Assembly (NCBI RefSeq): GCF_015712165.1
Contig: NZ_JADPZX010000001.1
Coordinates: 2,232,001 to 2,296,000, forward strand
Direction of reading: 5' to 3'
Length of the DNA: 64,000 bases
Source of the DNA: Streptomyces spinoverrucosus
GTDB taxonomy: Bacteria > Actinomycetota > Actinomycetes > Streptomycetales > Streptomycetaceae
Part shown: one piece after another, positions 44,370 to 53,178 of the stretch
Position numbering within the stretch: the stretch's first letter is position 1
Layout: each line of letters begins with the position of its first letter
Notes under the pieces: model-generated
What the model saw: the letters and a program-made list of their open reading frames with translations, nothing else
Databases searched by the model: none
Told to the model about the DNA's origin: nothing
Translations under genes and position numbers: made by a program

Positions 44370-45809
44370 CTACGCCTCCAGCGACGTCATCACGTGCTTG
44401 ATCCGCGTGTAGTCGTCGAAGCCGTACGCCGACAGGTCCTTGCCGTAGCCGGACTTCTTGAAGCCGCCGTGCGGCATCTCGGCGACCAGCGGGATGTGGG
44501 TGTTGATCCACACGCAGCCGAAGTCGAGCTTCTTCGACATCCGCATGGCGCGGCCGTGGTCCTTGGTCCAGACGGAGGACGCGAGGGCGTACTCGACGCC
44601 GTTGGCGTACTCGACCGCCTGGTCCTCGTCCCGGAAGGACTGGACGGTGATGACCGGGCCGAAGACCTCGTTCTGGATGATCTCGTCGTCCTGCTTGACG
44701 CCCGAGACGACGGTGGGCGCGAAGAAGTAGCCCTTGTCGCCGACGCGCTTGCCGCCGGCCTCCACGCGCGCATGCGCGGGCAGCCGCTCGATGAAGCCCT
44801 CGACCTGCTTGAGCTGGTTGGGGTTGTTGAGCGGCCCGTACAGCACGTCCTCGTCGTCCGGCTGACCGGTCTTGGTGTCGGCCGCCGCCTTGGCGAGGGC
44901 GGCGACGAACTCGTCGTGGATGGCCTCGTGCACCAGGACGCGGCAGGCCGCCGTACAGTCCTGACCGGCGTTGAAGAAGCCCGCCACGGAGATGTCCTCG
45001 ACGGCCTTGGCGATGTCGGTGTCCTCGAAGACGACGACCGGTGCCTTGCCGCCCAGCTCCAGGTGGACGCGCTTGACGTCCTTGGCCGCGGACTCGGCGA
45101 CCGACATGCCGGCGCGCACCGAGCCGGTGATGGATGCCATCGCCGGGGTCGGGTGCTCGACCATCATGCGGCCGGTCTCGCGGTCACCGCAGATGACGTT
45201 GAAGACGCCCTTGGGCAGGACGGAGCCGATGATGTCGGCGATCAGGACCGTGGAGGCGGGGGTCGTGTCCGACGGCTTCAGCACGACCGTGTTGCCCGCG
45301 GCGATCGCCGGGGCGAACTTCCACACGGCCATCATCATCGGGTAGTTCCACGGCGCGACCTGCGCGCAGACGCCGACCGGCTCACGGCGGATGATCGAGG
45401 TCAGTCCGTCCATGTACTCACCGGCGGAGCGGCCCTCCAGCATCCGGGCCGCGCCCGCGAAGAAGCGGATCTGGTCGACCATCGGCGGGATCTCCTCGGA
45501 GCGGGTCAGCCCGACCGGCTTGCCCGTGTTCTCCACCTCGGCCGCGATCAGCTCCTCGGCGCGCTCCTCGAACGCGTCCGCGATCTTCAGCAGGGCCTTC
45601 TGCCGCTCCGCCGGGGTCGTGTCCCGCCACGCCGGGAACGCGGCCTCGGCGGCCGCCATCGCGGCGTCGACGTCGGCCTGCCCGGACAGCGGGGCGGTGG
45701 CGTACGCCTCGCCGGTGGCCGGGTTCACCACCTCGGTGGTCCGTCCGTCGGCGGCGTCCCGGAACTCTCCGTCGATGTAGTTGCGCAGACGACGCAGCTC
45801 GGTGCTCAC
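44370..45809 (-). CDS. Gamma-aminobutyraldehyde dehydrogenase (PatD/PuuC-like)
   Basis: 479-residue NAD-dependent aldehyde dehydrogenase. Motifs are PWNYPMMMAVWKFAPAIAAG, LELGGKAPVVV, the catalytic Cys285 in NAGQDCTAACR, EVFGPVITVQ and PHGGFKKSGYGKD. The start is a GTG at 45807-45809 behind GGAGGG. It is divergent from an Lrp regulator and a class III aminotransferase, forming a compact set for converting putrescine or another diamine through the aminotransferase and dehydrogenase to GABA. It differs clearly from the dehydrogenase at 24862-26397, so the two are paralogues rather than a recent duplicate. Confidence 0.9.
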   Translation of the reverse strand: MSTELRRLRNYIDGEFRDAADGRTTEVVNPATGEAYATAPLSGQADVDAAMAAAEAAFPAWRDTTPAERQKALLKIADAFEERAEELIAAEVENTGKPVGLTRSEEIPPMVDQIRFFAGAARMLEGRSAGEYMDGLTSIIRREPVGVCAQVAPWNYPMMMAVWKFAPAIAAGNTVVLKPSDTTPASTVLIADIIGSVLPKGVFNVICGDRETGRMMVEHPTPAMASITGSVRAGMSVAESAAKDVKRVHLELGGKAPVVVFEDTDIAKAVEDISVAGFFNAGQDCTAACRVLVHEAIHDEFVAALAKAAADTKTGQPDDEDVLYGPLNNPNQLKQVEGFIERLPAHARVEAGGKRVGDKGYFFAPTVVSGVKQDDEIIQNEVFGPVITVQSFRDEDQAVEYANGVEYALASSVWTKDHGRAMRMSKKLDFGCVWINTHIPLVAEMPHGGFKKSGYGKDLSAYGFDDYTRIKHVMTSLEA

Positions 45810-45827
45810 TGCCGGCCCTCCAAAGTC

Positions 45828-45851
45828 GGGTGTCCAATCACTGAGACACCC
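45828..45851. promoter_or_regulatory. Inverted repeat in the ALDH/Lrp divergent promoter
   Basis: GGGTGTC (45828-45834) and GACACCC (45845-45851) are perfect arms 10 bp apart, 19 bp before the dehydrogenase start. A plausible operator for the divergent Lrp-family regulator; unproven. Confidence 0.4.
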
Positions 45852-45989
45852 ACCCTAATCGGTAGTCCCACGATTTCAACACCCCCCGATGCGCCAGATC
45901 TGCGATATCCGCAAGCTAGGAACTCGTAAACAACGGATTTCATCGCTTCGGCCTTGCGAAACTGTCGGAACGTCGTGCACAGTGTGGCC

Positions 45990-46523
45990 GTGGCCAGTCG
46001 AAGCGCAGAGCAGAGGAACTCGCGGGATCTCCGCGAGTCCTTCCGTGAGTCCTCCCGCGAGTCCAGGAACGGCAGCCCCCAGCTGGACGCCGTCTCCCTC
46101 GCGATCATCGAGCAGCTCCAGGAGGACGGCCGCCGGCCGTACGCCGCCATCGGCAAGGCCGTGGGCCTGTCCGAGGCGGCCGTGCGCCAGCGCGTGCAGA
46201 AGCTGCTCGACCAGGGCGTGATGCAGATCGTCGCCGTCACTGACCCGCTCACCGTGGGTTTCCGCCGTCAGGCGATGGTCGGTATCAACGTCGAGGGCGA
46301 CACGGAGTCCGTGGCCGACGCGCTGACCGGCATGTCGGAAGTCGAGTACGTGGTGATGACCGCGGGCTCGTTCGACATCCTCGCCGAGATCGTCTGCGAG
46401 GACGACGACCACCTGCTGGACGTCATCAACAAACGCATCCGGGCCCTGCCCGGGGTGCGCTCCACCGAGAGCTTCGTCTACCTCAAGCTCAAGAAGCAGA
46501 CCTACATGTGGGGAACCCGATAA
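45990..46523 (+). CDS. Lrp/AsnC-family transcriptional regulator
   Basis: 177-residue regulator. The N-terminal helix-turn-helix (DAVSLAIIEQLQEDGRRPYA, AIGKAVGLSEAAVRQRVQKL) is followed by the ligand-binding RAM domain (MVGINVEGDTESVADALTGM; YVVMTAGSFDILAEI). The GTG at 45990 is chosen as the first residue of VASRSAEQ; GTG 45984 and TTG 45954 are alternatives and none has a clear ribosome site, so translation may be leaderless. A short triplicated motif RESFRESSRES (12-bp DNA repeats) precedes the HTH. The stop is 2 bp before the aminotransferase GTG. Confidence 0.87.
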   Translation: MASRSAEQRNSRDLRESFRESSRESRNGSPQLDAVSLAIIEQLQEDGRRPYAAIGKAVGLSEAAVRQRVQKLLDQGVMQIVAVTDPLTVGFRRQAMVGINVEGDTESVADALTGMSEVEYVVMTAGSFDILAEIVCEDDDHLLDVINKRIRALPGVRSTESFVYLKLKKQTYMWGTR

Positions 46524-46525
46524 CC

Positions 46526-47890
46526 GTGAGTACCAAGGACCTCAGCAAATCCGCGTACGACCACCTGTGGATGCACTTCACCCGCATGTCCTCGTACGAG
46601 AACTCCCCCGTGCCGACGATCGTGCGCGGTGAGGGCACCTACATCTACGACGACAAGGGCAAGCGCTACCTCGACGGTCTGGCGGGTCTGTTCGTGGTCC
46701 AGGCCGGTCACGGCCGCGTCGAACTCGCCGAGGCCGCCGCCAAGCAGGCGCAGGAGCTGGCGTTCTTCCCGGTGTGGTCCTACGCCCACCCGAAGGCCGT
46801 CGAGCTGGCCGAGCGCCTCGCGCACCACGCCCCCGGCGACCTGAACAAGGTCTTCTTCACCACCGGTGGCGGCGAGGCGGTCGAGACCGCCTGGAAGCTC
46901 GCCAAGCAGTACTACAAGCTCAAGGGCCAGCCGACCAAGTACAAGGTCATCTCCCGCGCGGTCGCCTACCACGGCACCCCGCAGGGCGCCCTGTCCATCA
47001 CCGGCCTGCCCGCCCTGAAGGCCCCCTTCGAGCCGCTGGTCCCGGGCGCGCACAAGGTGCCGAACACCAACATCTACCGCGCCCCGATCCACGGCGACGA
47101 CCCCGAGGCCTTCGGCCGCTGGGCCGCCGACCAGATCGAGCAGCAGATCCTCTTCGAGGGCCCGGAGACCGTCGCCGCCGTCTTCCTGGAGCCGGTGCAG
47201 AACGCCGGCGGCTGCTTCCCGCCGCCGCCCGGCTACTTCCAGCGGGTGCGCGAGATCTGCGACCAGTACGACGTGCTGCTCGTGTCGGACGAGGTCATCT
47301 GCGCCTTCGGCCGCCTCGGCACGATCTTCGCCTGCGACAAGTTCGGCTACGTCCCGGACATGATCACCTGCGCCAAGGGCATGACCTCGGGCTACTCCCC
47401 GATCGGCGCGTGCATCGTCTCCGACCGCATCGCGGAGCCGTTCTACAAGGGCGACAACACCTTCCTGCACGGCTACACCTTCGGCGGCCACCCGGTGTCG
47501 GCCGCGGTGGGCCTGGCCAACCTCGACCTGTTCGAGCGCGAGAACCTCACCCAGCACGTGCTGGACAACGAGGGCGCCTTCCTCTCCACCCTGCAGAAGC
47601 TGCACGACCTGCCGATCGTCGGCGACGTCCGCGGCAACGGCTTCTTCTACGGAATCGAGCTGGTCAAGGACAAGGCCACGAAGGAGACCTTCAACGACGA
47701 GGAGACCGAGCGCGTCCTGTACGGCTTCCTGTCCAAGGCGCTGTACGACAACGGCCTGTACTGCCGTGCCGACGACCGCGGCGACCCGGTCGTCCAGCTC
47801 GCGCCGCCGCTGATCTCCAACCAGGAGACGTTCGACGAGATCGAGCAGATCCTGCGGGCCACCCTGACGGAGGCGTGGACCAAGCTCTGA
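46526..47890 (+). CDS. Class III PLP aminotransferase (diamine/omega-amino acid type)
   Basis: 454-residue PLP enzyme. Key parts are FFTTGGGEAVETAWKLAKQY, YHGTPQGALSITGLP, LLVSDEVICAFGRLG and the Schiff-base lysine Lys284 in TCAKGMTSGYSPIGA. The GTG at 46526 is favoured over the ATG at 46508, which lies inside the regulator gene; GGGGAA lies before it. Co-transcribed with the Lrp regulator. The family includes putrescine, beta-alanine and taurine aminotransferases; the divergent aminobutyraldehyde dehydrogenase makes a diamine substrate likely. Confidence 0.88.
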   Translation: MSTKDLSKSAYDHLWMHFTRMSSYENSPVPTIVRGEGTYIYDDKGKRYLDGLAGLFVVQAGHGRVELAEAAAKQAQELAFFPVWSYAHPKAVELAERLAHHAPGDLNKVFFTTGGGEAVETAWKLAKQYYKLKGQPTKYKVISRAVAYHGTPQGALSITGLPALKAPFEPLVPGAHKVPNTNIYRAPIHGDDPEAFGRWAADQIEQQILFEGPETVAAVFLEPVQNAGGCFPPPPGYFQRVREICDQYDVLLVSDEVICAFGRLGTIFACDKFGYVPDMITCAKGMTSGYSPIGACIVSDRIAEPFYKGDNTFLHGYTFGGHPVSAAVGLANLDLFERENLTQHVLDNEGAFLSTLQKLHDLPIVGDVRGNGFFYGIELVKDKATKETFNDEETERVLYGFLSKALYDNGLYCRADDRGDPVVQLAPPLISNQETFDEIEQILRATLTEAWTKL

Positions 47891-48082
47891 TCGTCGTCCT
47901 GGATGATCAACACCGGCCCCGGTGCCGTCCGTTCGAGTGAGAACGGCGGCCCGGGGCCGTGTGCTGTCCGGGAGCCCGGTGGCCGCTGCCTAGCGTGCCC
48001 AGTGACCGATCGGCCCAGCCTTCGTTCCCCCGCACGAGGGACCTGGCACGGCACATACGGATCAGAACTGAGGTGTACGCCG

Positions 48083-48823
48083 ATGGTGGCTCCGCCGGAC
48101 AACGACGTCCTCTGGGCACGCGCCCTGCACTTTGCGCACCACGACGGCTCCCCGGCGCTCAGCGGCGTCTCGCTGGCCGTCCAGGAGGCCGAGATCCTCG
48201 CCGTCACCGGCCCGCGCGGCAGCGGCAAGAGCACGCTGCTGGCCTGCCTGTCCGGCCTGCTGCGCCCCCGCGACGGCGAGGTCTGGTTCAACAGCGTCCC
48301 CGTGCACACCATGGGCCCCGTCGCCCGCGAGCGGCTGCGCCGCGACCGGTTCGGCTGGATCGACCCCGCCCCCGTCCTCGTACCGGAGCTGAACGCCTGG
48401 GAGAACGCCGCGCTCCCCCTGATGCTGCGCGGCACCAGCCGGCGGCGCGCCAAGAAGGTCGCCCTGGAGTGGCTAGACCGCCTCGACGTCGGCGACTGCG
48501 CCGGCCGGCGCCCCAACGAACTGCGGCAGGCGGAGCGGCAGCGGGTGTGCATCGCCCGCGCGCTGGCCCCCGCGCCGACGGTCCTCTTCGCCGACGAGCC
48601 CACCGCCCCGCTGCACCATGCCGACCGAGGGCACGTGCTGCGCACGCTCACCACGGCGGCCCGCTCGCACCGGCTCACGGTGGTCCTGGCCACCCACGAC
48701 CCGCAGACCGCGGCTCTCGCCGACCGTACGGTCTCCCTCCTGGACGGGCGGTGCGTCACCACCGTGCACCTGCCGCCGGTCGCCGAGGCGGAAGGCCGGG
48801 CCGCGTGCTCGCTCTCCGTCTGA
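48083..48823 (+). CDS. ABC transporter ATP-binding protein with degenerate signature motif
   Basis: 246-residue ATPase of the LolD/MacB-like class. Walker A GPRGSGKST and Walker B TVLFADEPTAPL are intact. The usual LSGGQ signature is replaced by LRQAERQRVCIARAL, and the H-loop is VVLATHDPQ. ATG follows GAGGTG. It overlaps the permease gene by 19 bp. Its substrate is unknown; such pairs may export lipoproteins, peptides or antibiotics, or act mechanically in the envelope. Confidence 0.82.
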   Translation: MVAPPDNDVLWARALHFAHHDGSPALSGVSLAVQEAEILAVTGPRGSGKSTLLACLSGLLRPRDGEVWFNSVPVHTMGPVARERLRRDRFGWIDPAPVLVPELNAWENAALPLMLRGTSRRRAKKVALEWLDRLDVGDCAGRRPNELRQAERQRVCIARALAPAPTVLFADEPTAPLHHADRGHVLRTLTTAARSHRLTVVLATHDPQTAALADRTVSLLDGRCVTTVHLPPVAEAEGRAACSLSV

Positions 48824-50148
48824 CCCGCGGCGCCCACCCGGCCGTCCAGCTGCGCCGCCTGCTCGTCGCGGCGGCCTCGGCCGGCACGGGTTTCCTGCTG
48901 CTGTGCACCCTCGGCTACGCGCTGGGCCACCCGGACGATCCCCCCGCCGCCGTGCTGCGCCTCGCCTGGTGCGCGGTCCCCCTGGCCGCCACGGTCCACT
49001 TCGCCGTCGCCGTCGCACGCACCGACCCCGGCACCAGCCCACGCCCCGGCCTGTCGGCGATCGGCCTGGGTCCGGCCCGCCTCATGGCCGTCTCGGCCAC
49101 GACGACAGCCCTGTCGACGACCCTCGGCTCGATGCTGGCCCTCCTCTTCTTCCTCCACCTGCGCGGGGACCTCACGGGCATGCCCTTCGACAGGGCGGCG
49201 GCCCAGTTCCTCGCGGCGGAACAGCCCCTCCCGGTTCCGGCAGCCCTGACCCTGCTGTCGCTGGTCCCGGCAGCCGCGTCCCTGTCGGTGGCCGTCGTGC
49301 TGCGCCCGCGCGAGACGAGCCCGGCACGCACGCACGGCGCGCGGCGGGCGTTCGGCCGTTTCGGGGCGCGGGGGCGCACAGGGACTCGGGAGACGTTCGG
49401 GGCGTACGGGCGTTTCGGCGCGCACCTGAGGCAGGGGGTGAGGAACGACCCGCAGCCAACCCCGGCGGCCGCCCCCGAGCAGGACCCCGCCCGGCCTGCC
49501 GCGGACGCCCCGACACCCGACACCCCCGAAACCCCCGGCAAGCGCCCCAACCCCACGGCCGCCCTCCCTTGGGGCATCACCATCGCCGCCGCCGGCCTCT
49601 CCGTGGAGGCCTACGCCGGCCACACCACCGCCACCACCGACATGCCCGGCGGCCTCACCAGCGGCCCCGTCGGCGTCCTCCTCGGCTGGCTCCTCACCGC
49701 CATCGGTCTCGCCGTCGCCGGTCCCGGCCTCACCCACCTGTGCGGCCGCCTCCTCCAGACCGCCCGCCCCGGCGCCCTGCGCCTGCTGGCGGGCCGCGTC
49801 CTGATGGAGGAGTCCTCCCGCATCGGCCGCCCCCTCGGCATCGTCTGCGCGGTCGCGTCCGCCGCCTACGCCATGGCCGCCCTGCAGAACCCCGACGGCC
49901 CCACCTTCGGCCCTCTCACCACCCTCGGCGCGCTCCTCGTCGCCGGCTGCACCCTCGCCACCCTGCTCACCGCCGCCGTCGAGGCCAAGCACGCCCGCGC
50001 CGACACCACCGCCGCCCTGCTCCGCCTCGGCGCCCCCGCGACCATGCTGCGCGCCGCCGCCACCCTGCGCGCCGCCGCCCTGGTCGCGCTGTTCGCCCCG
50101 CTGACCCTGCTCGTCGCGGCCCTCGCCGCACAGCCGCTGAGCCACTGA
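48805..50148 (+). CDS. ABC transporter permease, FtsX-like, with variable linker
   Basis: 447-residue membrane protein in an overlapping operon with the ATPase. It starts at a GTG preceded by GGAAGG. Several membrane segments (LLVAAASAGTGFLLLCTLGY, LMAVSATTTALSTTLGSMLA) come before a hydrophilic linker of about 70 residues (RRAFGRFGARGRTGTRETFG and Pro/Ala/Glu-rich), then a second membrane block ending ALVALFAPLTLLVAALAAQ. The linker has repeated GRFGA motifs and low complexity, suggesting fast evolution. Confidence 0.8.
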   Translation: MLALRLTRGAHPAVQLRRLLVAAASAGTGFLLLCTLGYALGHPDDPPAAVLRLAWCAVPLAATVHFAVAVARTDPGTSPRPGLSAIGLGPARLMAVSATTTALSTTLGSMLALLFFLHLRGDLTGMPFDRAAAQFLAAEQPLPVPAALTLLSLVPAAASLSVAVVLRPRETSPARTHGARRAFGRFGARGRTGTRETFGAYGRFGAHLRQGVRNDPQPTPAAAPEQDPARPAADAPTPDTPETPGKRPNPTAALPWGITIAAAGLSVEAYAGHTTATTDMPGGLTSGPVGVLLGWLLTAIGLAVAGPGLTHLCGRLLQTARPGALRLLAGRVLMEESSRIGRPLGIVCAVASAAYAMAALQNPDGPTFGPLTTLGALLVAGCTLATLLTAAVEAKHARADTTAALLRLGAPATMLRAAATLRAAALVALFAPLTLLVAALAAQPLSH

Positions 50149-50245
50149 ACGCCCGCACGAAAAAAGTGCCCGCCCGGCGATGAGTTCCGCACCGCTCCCG
50201 GGTCTACCCCACCGAACGGCACCACACCGATGGGAGAGACCGCAG

Positions 50246-50653
50246 ATGTACCAGCAGATGATCTTCGTGAACCTGCCCGTGAACGATCTCGACGCCGCGA
50301 AGAAGTTCTTCACGGAGCTCGGCTACTCGATCAACCAGCAGTTCAGCGACGAGAACGCGGCGTCCGTCGTGATCAGCGACACCATCGTCGCGATGCTGCT
50401 CACCAAGCCGTTCTACGCGACGTTCACGCAGAAGGAGATCGCGGACGCCACGAAGACCAGCGAGGTACTGCTGTGCCTGAGCGCGGAGAGCCGCGAGAAG
50501 GTCGACGAACTGGTCGAGAAGGCGGTCGCCGCCGGCGGCACCGCGTCGGAGAAGGTGCAGGACCAGGGGTTCATGTACGGCCGCGCCTTCGACGACCTGG
50601 ACGGCCACACCTGGGAGGTCGTGTGGATGGACCCGGCGGCCGTCGAGGGCTGA
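50246..50653 (+). CDS. VOC-superfamily (glyoxalase-like) protein
   Basis: 135-residue single-domain VOC protein with the paired beta-alpha-beta-beta-beta modules: MIFVNLPVNDLDAAKKFFTE and the end GHTWEVVWMDPAAVEG. ATG at 50246 has GGGAGAG before it. Members isomerise glyoxal adducts, bind antibiotics or cleave rings; this one has no tell-tale residues for me. The ABC pair ends 97 bp upstream. Confidence 0.85.
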   Translation: MYQQMIFVNLPVNDLDAAKKFFTELGYSINQQFSDENAASVVISDTIVAMLLTKPFYATFTQKEIADATKTSEVLLCLSAESREKVDELVEKAVAAGGTASEKVQDQGFMYGRAFDDLDGHTWEVVWMDPAAVEG

Positions 50654-50679
50654 GCGAGGCGCGCGCCTAGCATGGGCGG

Positions 50680-51810
50680 GTGCACTCCACACCACCCGCC
50701 CACGCCACCCACACCGCCTCCCACGACCGCGAGATCGAGTCACTCGCCGAGTTCGACGAGGTCGTCGCCGCCCAGGGCACCCTCGCCCGATTCCGCGTCC
50801 AGGCCGTCGACCTGACGGCCCGTACGGACGCCCTGCTCGCCGTCGACGTCACCGGCGCCGTCTTCCTCGGCTGCCCCATGACCGACGCGGCCGCCACCCG
50901 GGTCGCCGCCGCCGGCGCCCTGGTCTTCCCACCCATACCGGACCTGCCCTTCGACCCGTACCGCGGCTTCGTCCACACCCCCGACGAGCTGTTCGACGGT
51001 CTGGAGAAGGGGTACGAGGGCACACCGGACGCCCTGTCCTACGCCTGGTTCCAGCAGACCAAGGCCGACGGCGACGTCTTCGCGTCGATGCTGCGCGCCG
51101 TCCACGACGACGCCATCTCCGACGCGCTGGACGAACTCCTCGTCGGCGCCCGGGTGGTGGGCGTCATGGGCGGGCACGCGATGGCACGCGGCACGGAGGC
51201 GTACGCCGGTGCCGCGCGCCTCGGCCGTGAGCTGGCGCGCGCCGGGTTCACCGTCGCGACCGGCGGCGGCCCCGGCGCGATGGAGGCGGCGAACCTCGGC
51301 GCCTACGCGGCCCCGCACACCGACGACATGCTCGACCAGGCGCTCCAGCTGCTGGCGAAGACCCCGACGTTCGTACCGTCCATCACCGACTGGGCCCGCA
51401 CCGCCTTCGAGGTGCGCGACCGCTGGCCGGACGGCGGCCCGTCGGTGGGCATCCCGACCTGGTTCTACGGCCACGAGCCGCCGAACGCCTTCGCCGCGCA
51501 CATCGCCAAGTACTTCGCCAACGCCACCCGCGAGGACGGGCTGCTGGCCCGCTGCACCTCCGGAGTGGTGTTCCTGCCGGGCGCCGCCGGCACCGTACAG
51601 GAGATCTTCGACAACGCGACCCCGAACTACTACGAGTCGCGCGGCGAACCCACCCCCATGGTCCTGGTGAACCGCGAGCACTGGACGGACCGGCTGCCCA
51701 CCTGGCCGTTGCTGCGGTCCCTCGCCCGGGAGCGGTCGATGGAGGCGCGGATCGCCCTGGTCGACCGGATCGAGGACGCTCCGGCAGCGTTGAAACGTCT
51801 CGGCGGTTAA
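50680..51810 (+). CDS. LOG-family/TIGR00730-like Rossmann protein
   Basis: 376-residue protein with a LOG-like nucleotide-binding fold: VMGGHAMARG, TGGGPGAMEAANLGAYA and FLPGAAGTVQEIF, the last a variant of the PGGxGTxxE motif of cytokinin-activating phosphoribohydrolases. It is far longer than LOG enzymes (about 190 residues), with an extra N-terminal domain of about 150 residues. Its activity is uncertain; ribonucleotide hydrolysis is possible. Start GTG at 50680. Confidence 0.78.
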   Translation: MHSTPPAHATHTASHDREIESLAEFDEVVAAQGTLARFRVQAVDLTARTDALLAVDVTGAVFLGCPMTDAAATRVAAAGALVFPPIPDLPFDPYRGFVHTPDELFDGLEKGYEGTPDALSYAWFQQTKADGDVFASMLRAVHDDAISDALDELLVGARVVGVMGGHAMARGTEAYAGAARLGRELARAGFTVATGGGPGAMEAANLGAYAAPHTDDMLDQALQLLAKTPTFVPSITDWARTAFEVRDRWPDGGPSVGIPTWFYGHEPPNAFAAHIAKYFANATREDGLLARCTSGVVFLPGAAGTVQEIFDNATPNYYESRGEPTPMVLVNREHWTDRLPTWPLLRSLARERSMEARIALVDRIEDAPAALKRLGG

Positions 51811-51848
51811 TAAGCGGGCAAAGCCAATGCGCAGGACGCGCAGATGGA

Positions 51849-51876
51849 TTGACACTGCTTATGGAGCGCTTATAAA
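51849..51876 (+). promoter_or_regulatory. Near-consensus vegetative promoter
   Basis: TTGACA (51849-51854) and TATAAA (51871-51876), 16 bp apart, lie 95 bp before the surface-protein start. This is an unusually good match to the housekeeping sigma (HrdB) consensus for such a GC-rich genome. Confidence 0.75.
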
Positions 51877-51971
51877 CCTGTGAGCCTCCTGGGGGCGATG
51901 AGCCCCGGCCGTCGCTGTCGTCTCATCTCCCCCTCAGCCCCCCGCAATTGCGCAACTCATGAAGGACAAAC

Positions 51972-52673
51972 GTGTCCATAACTCGCCGTAACGCACGTCG
52001 TTCCGTGCGTATCCTCGGTGTCACCGCCGCCTCCGCCGCGCTCGCGCTCGGCGCCGCGGGCAACGCGCTCGCCTGCAACATCGGTGATTTCTCGGCCGAA
52101 GCCAAGTGCGACGGCAACAAGGGCGTCATCACTGTCACGGACGTCGACCCGGCCGGTGTCCCGGCGACCGTCACGGTGTATCTGCAGAACAACAACGCCG
52201 ACATCAAGAAGGTCGGCGAGCAGGAGGTCAAGGGCTCGCGCGAGGGCACCACGATCACCTTCGCCGAGGACTGGAAGCCGGAGGCCACGTACCGCATCCA
52301 CGTCAAGGCCGCGCCCTACGTGGACGCGGACATCGAGCCCAACCTGGTCACCCCGGCCACCGCCTGCACGGCCAAGGACACCCCGACGCCGACCCCCACC
52401 CCGACCGAGACGACGCCGGAACCGTCGGTCACCCCCTCGACCCCGGCCGAGTCCGGTACGCCGACCCCGGCGCCCTCCGAGGACGACAGCACCCCGCCCG
52501 CGGACACCGCGAGCAACGCCCCGTCGCCCGCGGCCGGTGACTCCAACCTCGCCGAGACCGGAGCGAGCTCCAACACCGGCCTGATCGCCGGCATCGCGGC
52601 GGCGCTGGTCGTCGTGGGTGGCGGCGCCGTGTTCTTCGGCATGCGCCGCCGTGGCGCGAACAACAACCGCTGA
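51972..52673 (+). CDS. LAETG-anchored cell-wall surface protein
   Basis: 233-residue exported protein with a signal peptide ([19 protein letters not shown], cut near ALA), an N-terminal domain of about 100 residues containing two or three Cys ([13 protein letters not shown]), a Pro/Thr-rich stalk ([20 protein letters not shown]) and a sortase signal LAETG. A membrane segment ([20 protein letters not shown]) and a basic tail ([10 protein letters not shown]) complete the wall-anchoring signal. LAxTG is the preferred motif of streptomycete class E sortases. GTG start is preceded by AAGGA. Strong promoter upstream, terminator downstream; monocistronic. Confidence 0.9.
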   Translation: MSITRRNARRSVRILGVTAASAALALGAAGNALACNIGDFSAEAKCDGNKGVITVTDVDPAGVPATVTVYLQNNNADIKKVGEQEVKGSREGTTITFAEDWKPEATYRIHVKAAPYVDADIEPNLVTPATACTAKDTPTPTPTPTETTPEPSVTPSTPAESGTPTPAPSEDDSTPPADTASNAPSPAAGDSNLAETGASSNTGLIAGIAAALVVVGGGAVFFGMRRRGANNNR

Positions 52674-52697
52674 CTCCCGGCGCACGGCACGAACAAC

Positions 52698-52730
52698 GAT
52701 GGCCCGTCCCCTCACCGGGGGCGGGCCATC
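52698..52730 (+). terminator. Terminator of the surface-protein gene
   Basis: A stem of 14 positions with one mismatch (GATGGCCCG paired to CGGGCCATC plus C/G pairs) lies 25 bp after the stop. Confidence 0.75.
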
Positions 52731-52783
52731 CGCCGTACGACACCCGCCCGCAGCACGTCAACCACCTGCCGTACGTGGCTCTT

Positions 52784-53113
52784 CGCCGCACGCCAGCCAT
52801 CCGCCATCCGACAGCCACCCGCCGCATCGCAGCCAACCGCCGCACCCCGGCCTCATCGCCGCACGCCAGCCATCCGCCATCCGACAGCCACCCGCCGCAT
52901 CGCAGCCAACCGCCGCACCCCGGCCTCATCGCCGCACGCCAGCCAACCGCCATCCGACAGCCACCCGCCGCATCGCAGCCAACCGCCGCACCCCGGCCTC
53001 ATCGCCGCACGCCAGCCAACCGCCGCACCCCGGCCTCATCGCCGCACGCCAGCCAACCGCCGCACCCCGGCCTCATCGCCGCACGCCAGCCAACCGCCGT
53101 ACGTCGGCTCGCC
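52784..53113. repeat. Minisatellite of 73-bp and 37-bp tandem units
   Basis: Between two convergent genes. Three 73-bp units start at 52784, 52857 and 52930; two 37-bp units start at 53003 and 53040, and a last partial one at 53077. All begin CGCCGCACGCCAGCC. The 73-bp unit is itself a 36+37-bp pair of related halves. The frames it opens encode only low-complexity Pro/His/Ala/Arg peptides without ribosome sites, so I treat it as non-coding. This explains most of the 505-bp gap 52674-53178. Confidence 0.9.
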
Positions 53114-53178
53114 ACACGGCAACCGTCGCCCTGGAGGGCCGTCGCCGTATGGAGGGCCGTCGCCGTCCTCCCGGTCGC

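Noticed and set aside
47647..50313. 888-codon minus-strand frame over the ABC pair
   Set aside because: Low-complexity Gly/Arg/Glu translation; the plus strand has Walker motifs and membrane segments.
52784..53113. CRISPR-like array
   Set aside because: The units are directly abutting and have no unique spacers; no cas genes are nearby.
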